Of a stretch of DNA of 64,000 nucleotides, positions 27,168 through 39,322 are shown in pieces. Origin of the DNA: Neisseria cinerea (lineage in GTDB: Bacteria > Pseudomonadota > Gammaproteobacteria > Burkholderiales > Neisseriaceae). Each line of letters starts with the position of its first letter. Positions within the stretch are counted from its first letter, which is position 1. The notes under the pieces are model-generated. The model saw nothing but the letters and a program-made list of their open reading frames with translations. It ran no database searches and had not been told where the DNA came from. The DNA lies in assembly GCF_900475315.1 (NCBI RefSeq), contig NZ_LS483369.1, positions 930,001-994,000 of the forward strand, given 5' to 3'. The translations under genes and the position numbers were made by a program.

Positions 27168-27269
27168 AAGATAACCTTCATGTTCCGATATATAGCCTGA
27201 ATGCACTATATCATAATAAAAATGCGCGTTCTTCTCAAGCGCAAAGCCCATCCGCCTTTGAAGAAAGGC

Positions 27270-28016
27270 TTAGTCCACATGCCAAAAAGCCGCCGTATCC
27301 GCCATCTCCGAATAAGCGGTCAGGTCAATTTGCAGCGGCGTTATGCTGATAAAGCCTGCCGCGCATTCTCCGAAATCCGTTCCCTCTTCATTATCGGAAA
27401 TCCTGCCGACCGGACCTATCCAGTAAATCTGCTCACCACGCGGATTTCGCGACGGCACAATACTCTGCTCGTGATGCCGCCTGCCCAAACGGGTAATCTT
27501 AATTCCCCTGATTTCATCCGGGGCGACGGCAGGAATATTGATATTCCATAAAACCGGTGAGGAAGGCGGATTCTTGAAAAAATGCGCCAACACCGCCCAC
27601 ACAGCCTTCTCTGCGGTTTCCCAATAGCGTCCCGAACTGTCATTCAAGGAAAAAGCCAATGCGGGAATACCCATCAGATAGGCTTCGGTTGCCGCAGCCA
27701 CCGTTCCCGAATAAAGCGTGTCATCCCCCATATTTGCGCCACGGTTGATGCCTGAAAACACGACATCCTGCTTGAAGTCAGACAAGGCGGACTGACCGAC
27801 ATGGATACAGTCGGTCGGCGTACCGTTGACATAGTAAAAGCCGTTTTGCGCCTGCTTCACCTCCAAAGGCCGATCCAACGTCAGCGAATTGCTGACACCG
27901 CTTCTGTCGCGCTCCGGCGCAACCACCCTGACATTGGCGAATTCTGCCGTTACACGCGCCAAAATGGCAATGCCTTCAGAAAGATAGCCGTCGTCATTGG
28001 AAATCAAAACATTCAT
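27270..28016 (-). CDS. surE: 5'-nucleotidase SurE
   Basis: 248 aa. The metal-binding N-terminus [16 protein letters not shown] carries the paired Asp; [16 protein letters not shown] and [19 protein letters not shown] follow. It dephosphorylates nucleoside monophosphates. It lies between the TerC/CBS gene (13 bp upstream) and nlpD, and surE-nlpD linkage is common in Proteobacteria. Confidence 0.95.
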   Translation of the reverse strand: MNVLISNDDGYLSEGIAILARVTAEFANVRVVAPERDRSGVSNSLTLDRPLEVKQAQNGFYYVNGTPTDCIHVGQSALSDFKQDVVFSGINRGANMGDDTLYSGTVAAATEAYLMGIPALAFSLNDSSGRYWETAEKAVWAVLAHFFKNPPSSPVLWNINIPAVAPDEIRGIKITRLGRRHHEQSIVPSRNPRGEQIYWIGPVGRISDNEEGTDFGECAAGFISITPLQIDLTAYSEMADTAAFWHVD

Positions 28017-28029
28017 TTCTTATCCTGAA

Positions 28030-29586
28030 TCATTCTTCGGAGAGTTTGGTAATCCTGACCCGTTCGATGCGCTGTCCTTCCTTCTCGACCACTTCAAACC
28101 GCCAACCGTGAAAATCGGCAAAATCTCCGACATCGGGAATATTTTGCAGCTCTTCCATAATCAACCCTGCAACCGTATGGAAATCGGCATCTTCCTCCTG
28201 CTGCGGCAAATTAAGTTGAGGGGCAAGTTCGACATATTCTAACGAACCTTCCACCGTCAGGCTTTCGTCGGGATTTTCTTGAACGGACGGCTCTTCTTCC
28301 CGTTCGAATTCTTCAGGGAAATCGCCGGCAATGGTTTCAAGCAGGTCTTTCATGGTTGCCATACCCAATACCGCACCAAACTCGTCTACGATGAGGGCGT
28401 AATCCGCACTGCTTTGCCTAAAGAGCTCGATTGCCCCCAGCGCAGTGGTACTGTCTGGCAATACGAGCGGTTGGCGCAATGCCGTCTGAATGTTAAGTTC
28501 CCCTGTTTCGAGCAGTTGGGCAAGCAGGTCTTTTTTATTGACATAACCCAACGGCTCGTCAACACCCGCCTTACCGACAACAAGCAGGCGACTGTAAGGC
28601 GTATTTTGCAGTTGGGCATACTGTTCTTCCCGGCTTTGGGAAATATCCAGACGCTCGATGTCGCGCCGAGGAATCATGATGCCCGGAATCGGACGCTCGG
28701 CAAGCGTTAAAACACTGCGTATCATCGATTTTTCGTTTTCTTCAAAATGGGCGTCGTCTTCGGCTTCATTACCCGCCTTGGCCAGCACGCTCTCGCGTAT
28801 ACCCATCATACCCAAGACATTTTCAGCAGTCCGTTTGCGCCAAGAGCTGCTGATATAGTCGTTCTTACGGCTGTTCCTCTGTGAAATCTGGTTAAACAGT
28901 TCTATCAGGATGGAAAAACCGATAGCGGCATAAAGATAACCTTTAGGGATATGAAAATGGAACGCTTCTGCAATGAGACTGAAACCGATCATCAACAAAA
29001 AACCAAGGCAAAGCATCACGACCGTAGGGTGTCTGTCGACAAATTCGGTCAAGAGTTTGCTGGCGGAAATCATTACAGCCATCGCAACAACCACCGCACC
29101 CATCGCCACGACGATATGGTCAACCATCGCCACCGCAGTAATGACCGAATCAATGGAAAATACGGCATCCAGTATCAGGATTTGTACGACCACGCCCCAA
29201 AACGGCGCATGTTTTTTCTGGCTGTCGGCAACGGTGAAACGGTTATGCCCTTCAAGGCGTTCATGCAATTCGGTTGTGGCTTTGTACAGCAGAAAAATGC
29301 CGCCGGCAAACATAATCATGTCCTTGCCGGAAACAGAAAGGCTGCCGACTTGAAACAGAGGCCGGGTTAGCGTGATGATATGTGCCATAAAGGCAAGCAT
29401 GATGATGCGGATAACGACTGCCAACCCCAGGCCGGTAATCCGTGCACGATCCCGCTTTGCGGGTTTGACCTTATTTGCCAAAATCGCCACAAATACCAGA
29501 TTGTCTATCCCAAGGACAACTTCCAAGACCAAAAGTGTGGCAAAACCTATCCAAGTATGCGGTTCTGCCAACCAACTGAAATCCAT
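28030..29586 (-). CDS. TerC-family membrane protein with CBS and CorC domains
   Basis: 518 aa from ATG 29586 (MDFSWLAEPHTWIGFATLLV). About seven membrane helices carry TerC signatures (EVVLGIDNLVFVAILANK and DAVFSIDSVITAVAM) with intramembrane acidic residues. Two CBS domains follow (about 300-420), then a CorC_HlyC domain with EDADFHTVAGLIMEEL. This is the YegH/YoaE arrangement, linked by family to metal export or homeostasis. The substrate is unknown. surE follows 13 bp downstream, so they are likely co-transcribed. Confidence 0.85.
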   Translation of the reverse strand: MDFSWLAEPHTWIGFATLLVLEVVLGIDNLVFVAILANKVKPAKRDRARITGLGLAVVIRIIMLAFMAHIITLTRPLFQVGSLSVSGKDMIMFAGGIFLLYKATTELHERLEGHNRFTVADSQKKHAPFWGVVVQILILDAVFSIDSVITAVAMVDHIVVAMGAVVVAMAVMISASKLLTEFVDRHPTVVMLCLGFLLMIGFSLIAEAFHFHIPKGYLYAAIGFSILIELFNQISQRNSRKNDYISSSWRKRTAENVLGMMGIRESVLAKAGNEAEDDAHFEENEKSMIRSVLTLAERPIPGIMIPRRDIERLDISQSREEQYAQLQNTPYSRLLVVGKAGVDEPLGYVNKKDLLAQLLETGELNIQTALRQPLVLPDSTTALGAIELFRQSSADYALIVDEFGAVLGMATMKDLLETIAGDFPEEFEREEEPSVQENPDESLTVEGSLEYVELAPQLNLPQQEEDADFHTVAGLIMEELQNIPDVGDFADFHGWRFEVVEKEGQRIERVRITKLSEE

Positions 29587-29619
29587 GATTTTTGTATTCC
29601 TTAATGTTCCAACGCAGAA

Positions 29620-29646
29620 AGGCAGCCTGAAACGTTCAAGCTGCCT
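29620..29646. repeat. Kingella-dialect uptake-like inverted repeat
   Basis: AGGCAGCCTGAA (29620-29631) equals the reported Kingella-type uptake sequence. TTCAAGCTGCCT (29635-29646) is its inverted partner with one mismatch. It lies 33 bp before the TerC-family gene. Confidence 0.55.
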
Positions 29647-29778
29647 GAACAAACTGCATACGCAAAAAACAGCAGACGGAACAGCCGCCCTGCCCGCAGT
29701 ATTTCATATATACGCATACCTTCCGTAAAAACGGGACACACAGTTTAACATCTCATATATGCAACGGCAAAGCAAGCC

Positions 29779-29807
29779 ATGCCGTCTGAATCGGATTCAG
29801 ACGGCAT
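29779..29807 (-). terminator. Terminator after the tfpX-like gene
   Basis: ATGCCGTCTGAATC and GATTCAGACGGCAT form a perfect inverted uptake-sequence hairpin, 7 bp past the stop. Confidence 0.75.
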
Positions 29808-29813
29808 GGGAAG

Positions 29814-30599
29814 CTACTTGGAAATAAAACCGTCTATCGGCGCATAACCTTGAGCATTTCCCTGCTTGTCCATCACCACAATCCAATCTTTCTGCCTGCT
29901 ACTGGTAAAAGGCAGGTAATACCAGTCTTTATCTTCAGAAATACCTGCCTGTTTCAAGATATGGGCGACCGTGGTCTTTCTTGCATAAGCCAGTTTTTTC
30001 AGAGGTTTCATCGCCTTACGTATCCTCTCCGCCTCTTGGTCGGAATAAGGCAGCCACTGATCCGGACGCATGCTCGGCTCTATGCCCTGCAACGACAACT
30101 CCAATGATTTGTTTTGCTCATCCGCATCGGCAGGTTCTTTCAGCGCAACCCGTCGGATACCGGACAACGACAGGCTCCGTAGCCCTTCCGGCGCATTGTG
30201 CAAATCCTCAACCACCACTTCGGCGGCGGTAACAATATTAATCCTGTCTTTTTCAAAAGCCTCTATCACAGGACGTGCCAAAGAAACACTGTGCAAACCG
30301 TACACCAATGCTGCAAACTGAATCATACCGATCAAAGAGAAATCAACCACACGCTCTTTGATTTTCTTTTTCGGACTGGCCAATATCAGCGTCAACAGGG
30401 GTCCGCATACAATATCGACAGCCACCACCAGCTTATAAAGCGACAGCCCTCCCGTCAGCTCGGCATAAGGATAAGGATACCAAACCTTAAAAACCAGCAA
30501 TGCTGCCAGCCCTGCAACCGATAGGCTGATTAAGAGGTGCCAGCCCGCACTTTTCAAGGCAAAACGCCATCTCGAGACTGTTTTTCCGTTTTCCATCAT
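29814..30599 (-). CDS. TfpX/TfpZ-like type IV pilin accessory protein
   Basis: 261 aa. An N-terminal cytoplasmic bit is followed by about four membrane helices (HLLISLSVAGLAALLVF, LYKLVVAVDIVCGPLLTLIL, IGMIQFAALVYGLHSVSLARP). A soluble C-terminal domain contains DWYYLPFTSSRQKDWIVVMD. This is the pattern of TfpX/TfpZ proteins, which modulate pilin assembly in Moraxella and Pseudomonas. No pilin gene is adjacent. The start could be ATG 30599 or the next codon. Confidence 0.75.
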   Translation of the reverse strand: MMENGKTVSRWRFALKSAGWHLLISLSVAGLAALLVFKVWYPYPYAELTGGLSLYKLVVAVDIVCGPLLTLILASPKKKIKERVVDFSLIGMIQFAALVYGLHSVSLARPVIEAFEKDRINIVTAAEVVVEDLHNAPEGLRSLSLSGIRRVALKEPADADEQNKSLELSLQGIEPSMRPDQWLPYSDQEAERIRKAMKPLKKLAYARKTTVAHILKQAGISEDKDWYYLPFTSSRQKDWIVVMDKQGNAQGYAPIDGFISK

Positions 30600-30672
30600 A
30601 TCTTAATTCAAATCAAAAATAACCGTAAAAACAGGGCGCATTGTACAACAGATAAAGACTCCTTAAAATGCG

Positions 30673-30705
30673 GCACCGTCTGAAAACCTGCCGTTCAGAC
30701 GGCAT
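30673..30705 (-). terminator. Uptake-sequence hairpin after gabD
   Basis: GCACCGTCTGAA and TTCAGACGGCAT are near-perfect inverted copies immediately after the gabD stop. One arm is mutated. Confidence 0.6.
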
Positions 30706-30708
30706 CCG

Positions 30709-32142
30709 TCACCCGACATCAATACACAAATATTTCAATTCTAGATATTCGTCCGCACCGTATTTGCTGCCTTCACGTCCCAAACCGCTACGTTTCACGC
30801 CGCCAAACGGTGCTACTTCATTACTGATTAAGCCCGTATTGATGCCGACCATGCCGTATTCCAAGGCTTCGCCGACGCGCCATTGGCGGGCGGTATTGGA
30901 GGTGAAGAGGTAGGCCGCCAAACCGTATTCCGTATCGTTGGCGGCTGCGATGACTTCGGCTTCGGTTTCAAAACGGAACACTGGACACAAAGGCCCGAAG
31001 GTTTCCTCGTGAGCTACCGCCATTTGCGCCGTAACGCCGCTTAAAACAGTCGGCTCAAAAAACGTTCCGCCCAATGCGCTGCGTTTGCCGCCGGTCAGGC
31101 AACTTGCGCCTTTAGCCAATGCGTCGGCAATATGTTGCTCAACTTTTTCTACCGCTTTTTCCTCAATCAATGGCCCTTGGTTGACGCCTTCATCCAAGCC
31201 GTTGCCCAATTTGAGCGCCGCCACTTTTTCACTTAATTTGCGGCAAAATTCGTCGTAAATGCCGGATTGAGCGTAAACGCGGTTGGTGCAGACGCAGGTC
31301 TGACCGCTGTTACGGAACTTGCTGGCGAGCGCACCCTCGACGGCTTTGTCTAAATCGGCATCGTCAAACACGATAAACGGCGCATTGCCGCCCAGTTCTA
31401 AGCTAAGTTTTTTAATATCTGCCGCGCTATCGGCAAAAATTTTCGCACCTACTTCGGTTGAGCCGGTAAAGCTGATTTTGCGCACAGTCGGATTCGTGGC
31501 AAATTCATGGCTGATTTCCGAAGCACTACCGCTGACAACAGGCAACAAATCCTGCGGCACACCCGCTTCATAAGCCAGCACGGCCAACGCATACGCACTC
31601 AAAGGCGTGAGCGATGCAGGTTTGACTATCATCGCGCAGCCCACCGCCAAAGCAGGCGCAGCCTTACGTGCAATCATCGCAGATGGGAAGTTCCACGGTG
31701 TAATTGCGGCAGTAACACCGATAGGCTGTTTCAACACAACCAGTTTTTGCGATGCTTTCACACTCGTCAGCACATCGCCGTCAATCCGCCGCGCCTCTTC
31801 GGCAAACCAACGCACAAACGAAGCCGCATAATCAATCTCACCGCGCGACTCGGTCAGGCTTTTGCCCTGCTCCATCGTCATGAGACGCGCCAGTGCTTCT
31901 TTGTTTTCCTTTATCAAAAAATACCAACGCCACAACACATCGGCGCGTTCTAACGCAGTTTTTGCCGCCCATAATTTTTGCGCTGCCGCCGCCTTTTGAA
32001 TCAACAACTTGAGGCCGTTTGAACGGGTTGTGCGGACAAACGCCAAAGTCTCGCCCGTTGCCGGATTATCGACTTTGATGCCGTCTGAAACCGGGGAAAG
32101 GGAAATATCGGGATGCGCAATCAGATATGAAAAATCATACAT
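30709..32142 (-). CDS. gabD: Succinate-semialdehyde dehydrogenase
   Basis: 477 aa aldehyde dehydrogenase, oxidising succinic semialdehyde to succinate with NAD(P). Signatures: ITPWNFPSAMIARKAAPALA, FTGSTEVGAK, the Glu motif LELGGNAPFIV, and the catalytic Cys in FRNSGQTCVCTNR. The C-terminal GGVKRSGLGREGSKYG is typical of GabD. The exact aldehyde is inferred, since related enzymes share these motifs and no GABA genes are nearby. Confidence 0.88.
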   Translation of the reverse strand: MYDFSYLIAHPDISLSPVSDGIKVDNPATGETLAFVRTTRSNGLKLLIQKAAAAQKLWAAKTALERADVLWRWYFLIKENKEALARLMTMEQGKSLTESRGEIDYAASFVRWFAEEARRIDGDVLTSVKASQKLVVLKQPIGVTAAITPWNFPSAMIARKAAPALAVGCAMIVKPASLTPLSAYALAVLAYEAGVPQDLLPVVSGSASEISHEFATNPTVRKISFTGSTEVGAKIFADSAADIKKLSLELGGNAPFIVFDDADLDKAVEGALASKFRNSGQTCVCTNRVYAQSGIYDEFCRKLSEKVAALKLGNGLDEGVNQGPLIEEKAVEKVEQHIADALAKGASCLTGGKRSALGGTFFEPTVLSGVTAQMAVAHEETFGPLCPVFRFETEAEVIAAANDTEYGLAAYLFTSNTARQWRVGEALEYGMVGINTGLISNEVAPFGGVKRSGLGREGSKYGADEYLELKYLCIDVG

Positions 32143-32335
32143 TTCGTTTCCTTATATACAGGGTTGCCGACTTTGGATATCCGTTTGATGAAGCAATATA
32201 CCTTTTGCAGAAATCATCATTTTCATCCCCGAAAACTGCAAACCCTTCCATGCTGTCTGAAATATCCGCCCCAGACGGCATAAAATAGAAAACCGTCCGA
32301 CACAATCGGACGGCAACCCGAACCATTTGTTCCGT

Positions 32336-32716
32336 TTAACGGATACGGCAGGAGGTTTCAACAACATTGCCGTACGCATCTGCAAAGCCGAAGAAGGCTT
32401 CGCCACCTTTCTGATGCCACTCGGCCCCATGTCCGAACAGACCGTTTTCTGAAGTATAACGTTCACCTGATGCAGCAACGGCGGAAGACAAAACAGCACG
32501 TTTGTCATCCAAACGTAATTCAACCTTTCCGCTGCCTAGCTGACGGACATGTACGGACAAACCGTTCTCACATGAGAATACCCCATCCGAAACCTGAGTA
32601 ACCGTATGTTGAACAGGCTGCATAGAATCGTATCTGCCATGATGATGAATTTCAGGTGCGGCACAAGCAGCAAGAAGTAAAACCGATACGGCCGGTGTAA
32701 AGAATTTGATATTCAT
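32336..32716 (-). CDS. sliC: MliC-family lysozyme inhibitor lipoprotein (SliC-like)
   Basis: 126 aa. Lipoprotein signal MNIKFFTPAVSVLLLAAC, then a MliC-type beta-barrel with GVFSCENGLSVHVRQLGSG, VELRLDDKRAVL and ENGLFGHGAEWHQKGGEAFF. Cysteines in FSCENG and near the end (SCRIR) form the family disulfide. It binds and blocks c-type lysozyme. The gonococcal counterpart is the surface lipoprotein SliC; the symbol is assigned from memory of that protein. Confidence 0.8.
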   Translation of the reverse strand: MNIKFFTPAVSVLLLAACAAPEIHHHGRYDSMQPVQHTVTQVSDGVFSCENGLSVHVRQLGSGKVELRLDDKRAVLSSAVAASGERYTSENGLFGHGAEWHQKGGEAFFGFADAYGNVVETSCRIR

Positions 32717-33209
32717 GAAAACTCCTCAATAAGAAACAAAATATAAATTAACCGCCCTGATTCCTTACCGACGGCTGTACCATACTATAAACAGATCCCC
32801 TTCTGCACAAGCCGGATAACTCGAATTTACCCAAAGTCCATGAATATACAGATTATATAATCCATCTTTAACATTCTGATATTACCATTCTGTCTGCCTA
32901 TGCCTTCCGAATATGCAATCTCCCTCCCGTCACTCCGGCAGAAATGTAAAATTCCCTCAAATAGCAGGTAAAAACTATTATCACAGTGTCAACTTGCGTT
33001 AAAATTACCCACGCTGTTCAGTGGTTTTGCACATATCTTCCCGTTCCGTTTTTACGCGAAGGTAAGAATAGGTGCTCTGCTAAACCCACTGTCTCGGCCA
33101 CTTTATCAATCAGTCAAACTCCGGTTTGTGTCGGCATCGGATTACGGGTAGCCAACCGTTACCTGTCCGCTCCGACATATCCCGACAGTATGAGATAAGG
33201 ATTAATTCC
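32717..33209. other. Divergent intergenic region with a long cstA leader
   Basis: About 490 bp. The sliC side (to about 32990) is AT-rich. The cstA side (33000-33209) is of mixed composition with no coding frame of note. No riboswitch class is recognised. An AAGGAT ribosome binding site precedes cstA. Confidence 0.4.
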
Positions 33210-35291
33210 ATGAAATCACTCAAAACGTTCCTCATTTGGGGTATTGTGGTTTTGGTCGGCGTAGCGTCCTTTACCACTTTAGCCCTCAGTCGGGGCGAGC
33301 AGGTCAGCGCGGTATGGATGGTCACCGCCGCCGTATCGGTGTACTGCATCGCTTACCGTTTTTACAGTCTCTACATCGCCAAATATGTGATGCAGCTTGA
33401 TCCGAACCGCCTCACGCCCGCCGAGCGGCACAATGACGGTTTGGACTATGTGCCGACACACAAAGGCGTATTGTTCGGACACCACTTTGCCGCGATTGCG
33501 GGCGCAGGTCCCTTGGTCGGCCCCGTACTGGCTGCGCAAATGGGTTATCTGCCGGGTACGCTGTGGATTATCTTCGGCGTAGTGTTCGCCGGTGCGGTAC
33601 AAGACATGATGGTTTTATTCGTCTCCATGCGCCGCGACGGTAAGTCTTTGGGTGATATCGTCAAACAAGAACTCGGCACCGTGCCGGGTGTGATTGCGTC
33701 CATCGGTATTTTGATGATTATGGTCATCATCATGGCGGTGTTGGCGCTGATTGTGGTGAAAGCACTGGTTCACAGCCCTTGGGGTACGTTTACCATTGCA
33801 GCAACTATGCCGATTGCGCTGTTTATGGGTATTTACACCCGCTATATCCGTCCGGGCAAAATCGGTGAGATTTCCATCGTCGGCTTTATCCTGCTGATGC
33901 TGGCCGTAATTTACGGCGACAATGTGGCGCAAAGCTCCATCGGTCACTGGTTTGACCTTGACGGCATCCAGCTCACCTGGGCGATTATGATTTACGGTTT
34001 CGTGGCTTCCGTATTGCCGGTATGGCTCTTGCTGACTCCGCGCGACTATCTCTCTACCTTCCTGAAAATCGGTACGATTGTCGCACTTGCCATCGGTATC
34101 CTCATCGTAGGTCCTGCGCTGCAAATGCCTGCCATGACTCACTTTATCGACGGTTCCGGCCCTGTATTCTCAGGCGCATTGTTCCCATTCCTCTTCATCA
34201 CCATCGCCTGTGGTGCGGTTTCAGGCTTCCACGCGCTGATTTCTTCCGGTACTACGCCGAAAATGCTGGAAAACGAAACCCACGTCCGTATGATCGGTTA
34301 CGGCGGTATGTTGATGGAAAGTTTTGTAGCCATTATGGCGCTTGCCGCCGCCGCATCGCTTGATCCCGGCGTGTACTTCGCTATGAACAGCCCAGCCGCC
34401 CTGATCGGTACAGATGCCAATACCGCCGCCGAAGTGATTACCACCAAGCTGCAATTCCCTGTCGATGCCGCAACCCTGTTGCACACCGCTAAAGAAGTCG
34501 GCGAAAACACTATCCTTTCCCGTGCAGGCGGTGCACCTACCCTCGCAGTCGGTATGGCACACATTATGAGCCGTCTGATTCCGGGCGAAGCCATGATGGC
34601 ATTCTGGTATCACTTCGCCCTGTTGTTTGAGGCCTTGTTCATCCTGACTGCCGTCGATGCCGGCACGCGCGTCGCACGCTTCATGATTCAAGACTTGGGC
34701 AGTATCTTCTACAAACCTTTCGGCAACACCGACTCCATCCCTGCCAACCTGATTGCGACCTTCTTCGCCGTGGCATTGTGGGGCTACTTCCTCTACACCG
34801 GCGTGACCGATCCGTTGGGCGGCATCAACTCGCTCTGGCCTTTGTTCGGCATCGCCAACCAAATGCTGGCAGGCGTAGCCTTGATTATGTGTGCCGTTGT
34901 GTTGATTAAGATGAAACGTGACCGTTATGTCTGGGTGGCACTCGTTCCTGCCGTCGGCGTACTGTTTGTAACCTGCTACGCCGGTCTGCAAAAACTGTTC
35001 CACAACGACCCGCGCGTCAGCTTCCTCGCCCATGCCGGCAAATACAGCGACGCATTGGCTAAAAACGAAGTCCTTGCACCCGCTAAAGACATCGGCGAAA
35101 TGTCGCAAATCATCTTCAACGACCAAATTAATGCCGGTCTGACCGCATTGTTCCTCTTAGTCGTCGTCATCGTTGCCATCTACGGCGTACGTACCGCCAT
35201 GAAAGCACGCAAAGTCGGCTGGCCAACCGCCAAAGAAATCCCGGCAGTGTACCGTGACGGCAAACAACCGGAGGCACAAGGTGAAGCGTAA
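33210..35291 (+). CDS. cstA: Carbon starvation protein CstA (peptide/pyruvate transporter)
   Basis: 693 aa with about 16-18 membrane helices. Markers: GHHFAAIAGAGPLVGPVLAAQMGYLPG, HALISSGTTPKM and LGGINSLWPLFGIANQ. Family members import peptides or pyruvate during carbon limitation. ATG 33210 with AAGGAT upstream starts at the first helix (MKSLKTFLIWGIVVLVG); the frame extends upstream without a good start. The ybdD gene overlaps its end. Confidence 0.92.
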   Translation: MKSLKTFLIWGIVVLVGVASFTTLALSRGEQVSAVWMVTAAVSVYCIAYRFYSLYIAKYVMQLDPNRLTPAERHNDGLDYVPTHKGVLFGHHFAAIAGAGPLVGPVLAAQMGYLPGTLWIIFGVVFAGAVQDMMVLFVSMRRDGKSLGDIVKQELGTVPGVIASIGILMIMVIIMAVLALIVVKALVHSPWGTFTIAATMPIALFMGIYTRYIRPGKIGEISIVGFILLMLAVIYGDNVAQSSIGHWFDLDGIQLTWAIMIYGFVASVLPVWLLLTPRDYLSTFLKIGTIVALAIGILIVGPALQMPAMTHFIDGSGPVFSGALFPFLFITIACGAVSGFHALISSGTTPKMLENETHVRMIGYGGMLMESFVAIMALAAAASLDPGVYFAMNSPAALIGTDANTAAEVITTKLQFPVDAATLLHTAKEVGENTILSRAGGAPTLAVGMAHIMSRLIPGEAMMAFWYHFALLFEALFILTAVDAGTRVARFMIQDLGSIFYKPFGNTDSIPANLIATFFAVALWGYFLYTGVTDPLGGINSLWPLFGIANQMLAGVALIMCAVVLIKMKRDRYVWVALVPAVGVLFVTCYAGLQKLFHNDPRVSFLAHAGKYSDALAKNEVLAPAKDIGEMSQIIFNDQINAGLTALFLLVVVIVAIYGVRTAMKARKVGWPTAKEIPAVYRDGKQPEAQGEA

Positions 35292-35475
35292 ACTCGCTGC
35301 TTGGTGGGAAACCGCCAAACTGACCGCCAACCTCATGGCAGGCGTGCCCGATTATGAAAACTACGTTGCGCAACAACGCAAACATAATCCCAACGCCCCC
35401 GTCATGACCGAGCTGCAATTTCAAGACTACTGCCGCAAACGCCGCTGCGGTGCAAACGGCGGACGCTGCTGTTAA
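35281..35475 (+). CDS. YbdD/YjiX family small protein
   Basis: 64 aa from GTG 35281, which overlaps the last 11 bases of cstA; GGAGG lies 7-11 bases upstream. The sequence KRKLAAWWETAKLTANLMAG then DYENYVAQQRKHNP and the Cys-rich end RRCGANGGRCC fit the family. It regularly follows cstA-type transporters and is thought to assist them. Translation is probably coupled to cstA. Confidence 0.9.
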   Translation: MKRKLAAWWETAKLTANLMAGVPDYENYVAQQRKHNPNAPVMTELQFQDYCRKRRCGANGGRCC

Positions 35476-35491
35476 ACCTGCTTGAAAACAA

Positions 35492-35524
35492 ATGCCGTCT
35501 GAAACCAATTTCAGACGGCATTTT
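35492..35524 (+). terminator. Terminator of cstA-ybdD
   Basis: ATGCCGTCTGAAA and TTTCAGACGGCAT are inverted with a short loop, then four Ts. Confidence 0.85.
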
Positions 35525-35591
35525 ATCTTGAAGTTCCACACCAAAAGGCAAACGGCTACAATATCCGGCATCAAGCCCCTATAGACCAACC

Positions 35592-36152
35592 ATGAAAAAC
35601 CTCATCATCTTTAATAAACCCTATGGCGTTATCTGCCAATTTTCACCACACGAAAAACACAAAAGCCTGAAAGACTTTATCGATCTTCCCGGTTTCTACC
35701 CTGCAGGCAGGCTGGATACCGATAGCGAAGGGCTGCTACTGCTGACCGACGACGGCTGGCTTCAGGCAAAAATTACCGACCCCAAATTCAAACACCCCAA
35801 AACCTACTGGGCTCAACTGGAGGGCGTACCCGACGAAACCCGGTTGGAAAGGTTAAGAAAAGGAATAGACTTAGGCGATTTCGTTACCCGTCCGGCAACC
35901 GTCCGCATCTTGAAACACGAAGAAACAGATCCGTTATGGGAGCGTATCCCTCCGATACGCGTCCGCAAAACCGTCCCCGATTTTTGGATAGAAATCACCA
36001 TCTCTGAGGGAAAAAACCGCCAAGTCAGACGCATGACTGCCAAAGCAGGATACCCCTGCCTGCGCTTGATCAGAGTAGCCAGCGGCAGACTGAAACTATT
36101 TGATTTGGATTTAAAACCTGGGGAATGGATATACGCTCCGTTCAAGCCATAA
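35592..36152 (+). CDS. rluE: 23S rRNA pseudouridine synthase, RluE-like
   Basis: 186 aa of the RsuA/RluB/E/F group. The catalytic Asp is in AGRLDTDSEGLLLLTDDG (about 38-55). KTYWAQLEGVPD and the C-terminal ISEGKNRQVRRMTAKAGYP are family signatures. There is no N-terminal S4 domain, as in RluE, which modifies a uridine of 23S rRNA. Target-site assignment is inferred from similarity to RluE. Confidence 0.85.
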   Translation: MKNLIIFNKPYGVICQFSPHEKHKSLKDFIDLPGFYPAGRLDTDSEGLLLLTDDGWLQAKITDPKFKHPKTYWAQLEGVPDETRLERLRKGIDLGDFVTRPATVRILKHEETDPLWERIPPIRVRKTVPDFWIEITISEGKNRQVRRMTAKAGYPCLRLIRVASGRLKLFDLDLKPGEWIYAPFKP

Positions 36153-36385
36153 AGCCGCATTGCCCTGCCATTATCCTTTTAAACCCGCTTCTGCTGCTTC
36201 TGTACAGTTTGACCGCATCGGCATTTTACAACAGCCGGCAAACCTTATTTTGCATCGGATTACCATTTAGAAAACTCGGATCTGCATTTGAAAACAAACA
36301 AAACTCATCATTTTAAATACAAATAGCATCAATATTTATCTTTATTCCAACTTTTCTTCATCATTCTGATGTTTATTTATATTGA

Positions 36386-39199
<2,814 letters not shown>

Positions 39200-39236
39200 A
39201 AGCGGAAAGGGTTTTATCCGTCCGGCGAATCAAAAT

Positions 39237-39262
39237 ATGCCGTCTGAACGTTCAGACGGCAT
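39237..39262 (+). terminator. tdfH terminator
   Basis: ATGCCGTCTGAACGTTCAGACGGCAT is an uninterrupted palindrome of two uptake sequences. Confidence 0.75.
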
Positions 39263-39266
39263 ACAA

Positions 39267-39296
39267 AACGGCACAGCCCGATAAAGGCTGTGCCGT
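39267..39296 (-). terminator. lysC terminator
   Basis: ACGGCACAGCC and GGCTGTGCCGT pair perfectly. On the minus strand the stem is followed by four Ts. It lies next to, and is separate from, the tdfH terminator. Confidence 0.8.
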
Positions 39297-39322
39297 TGCT
39301 AATTAGACACCGACTCAGGCAA

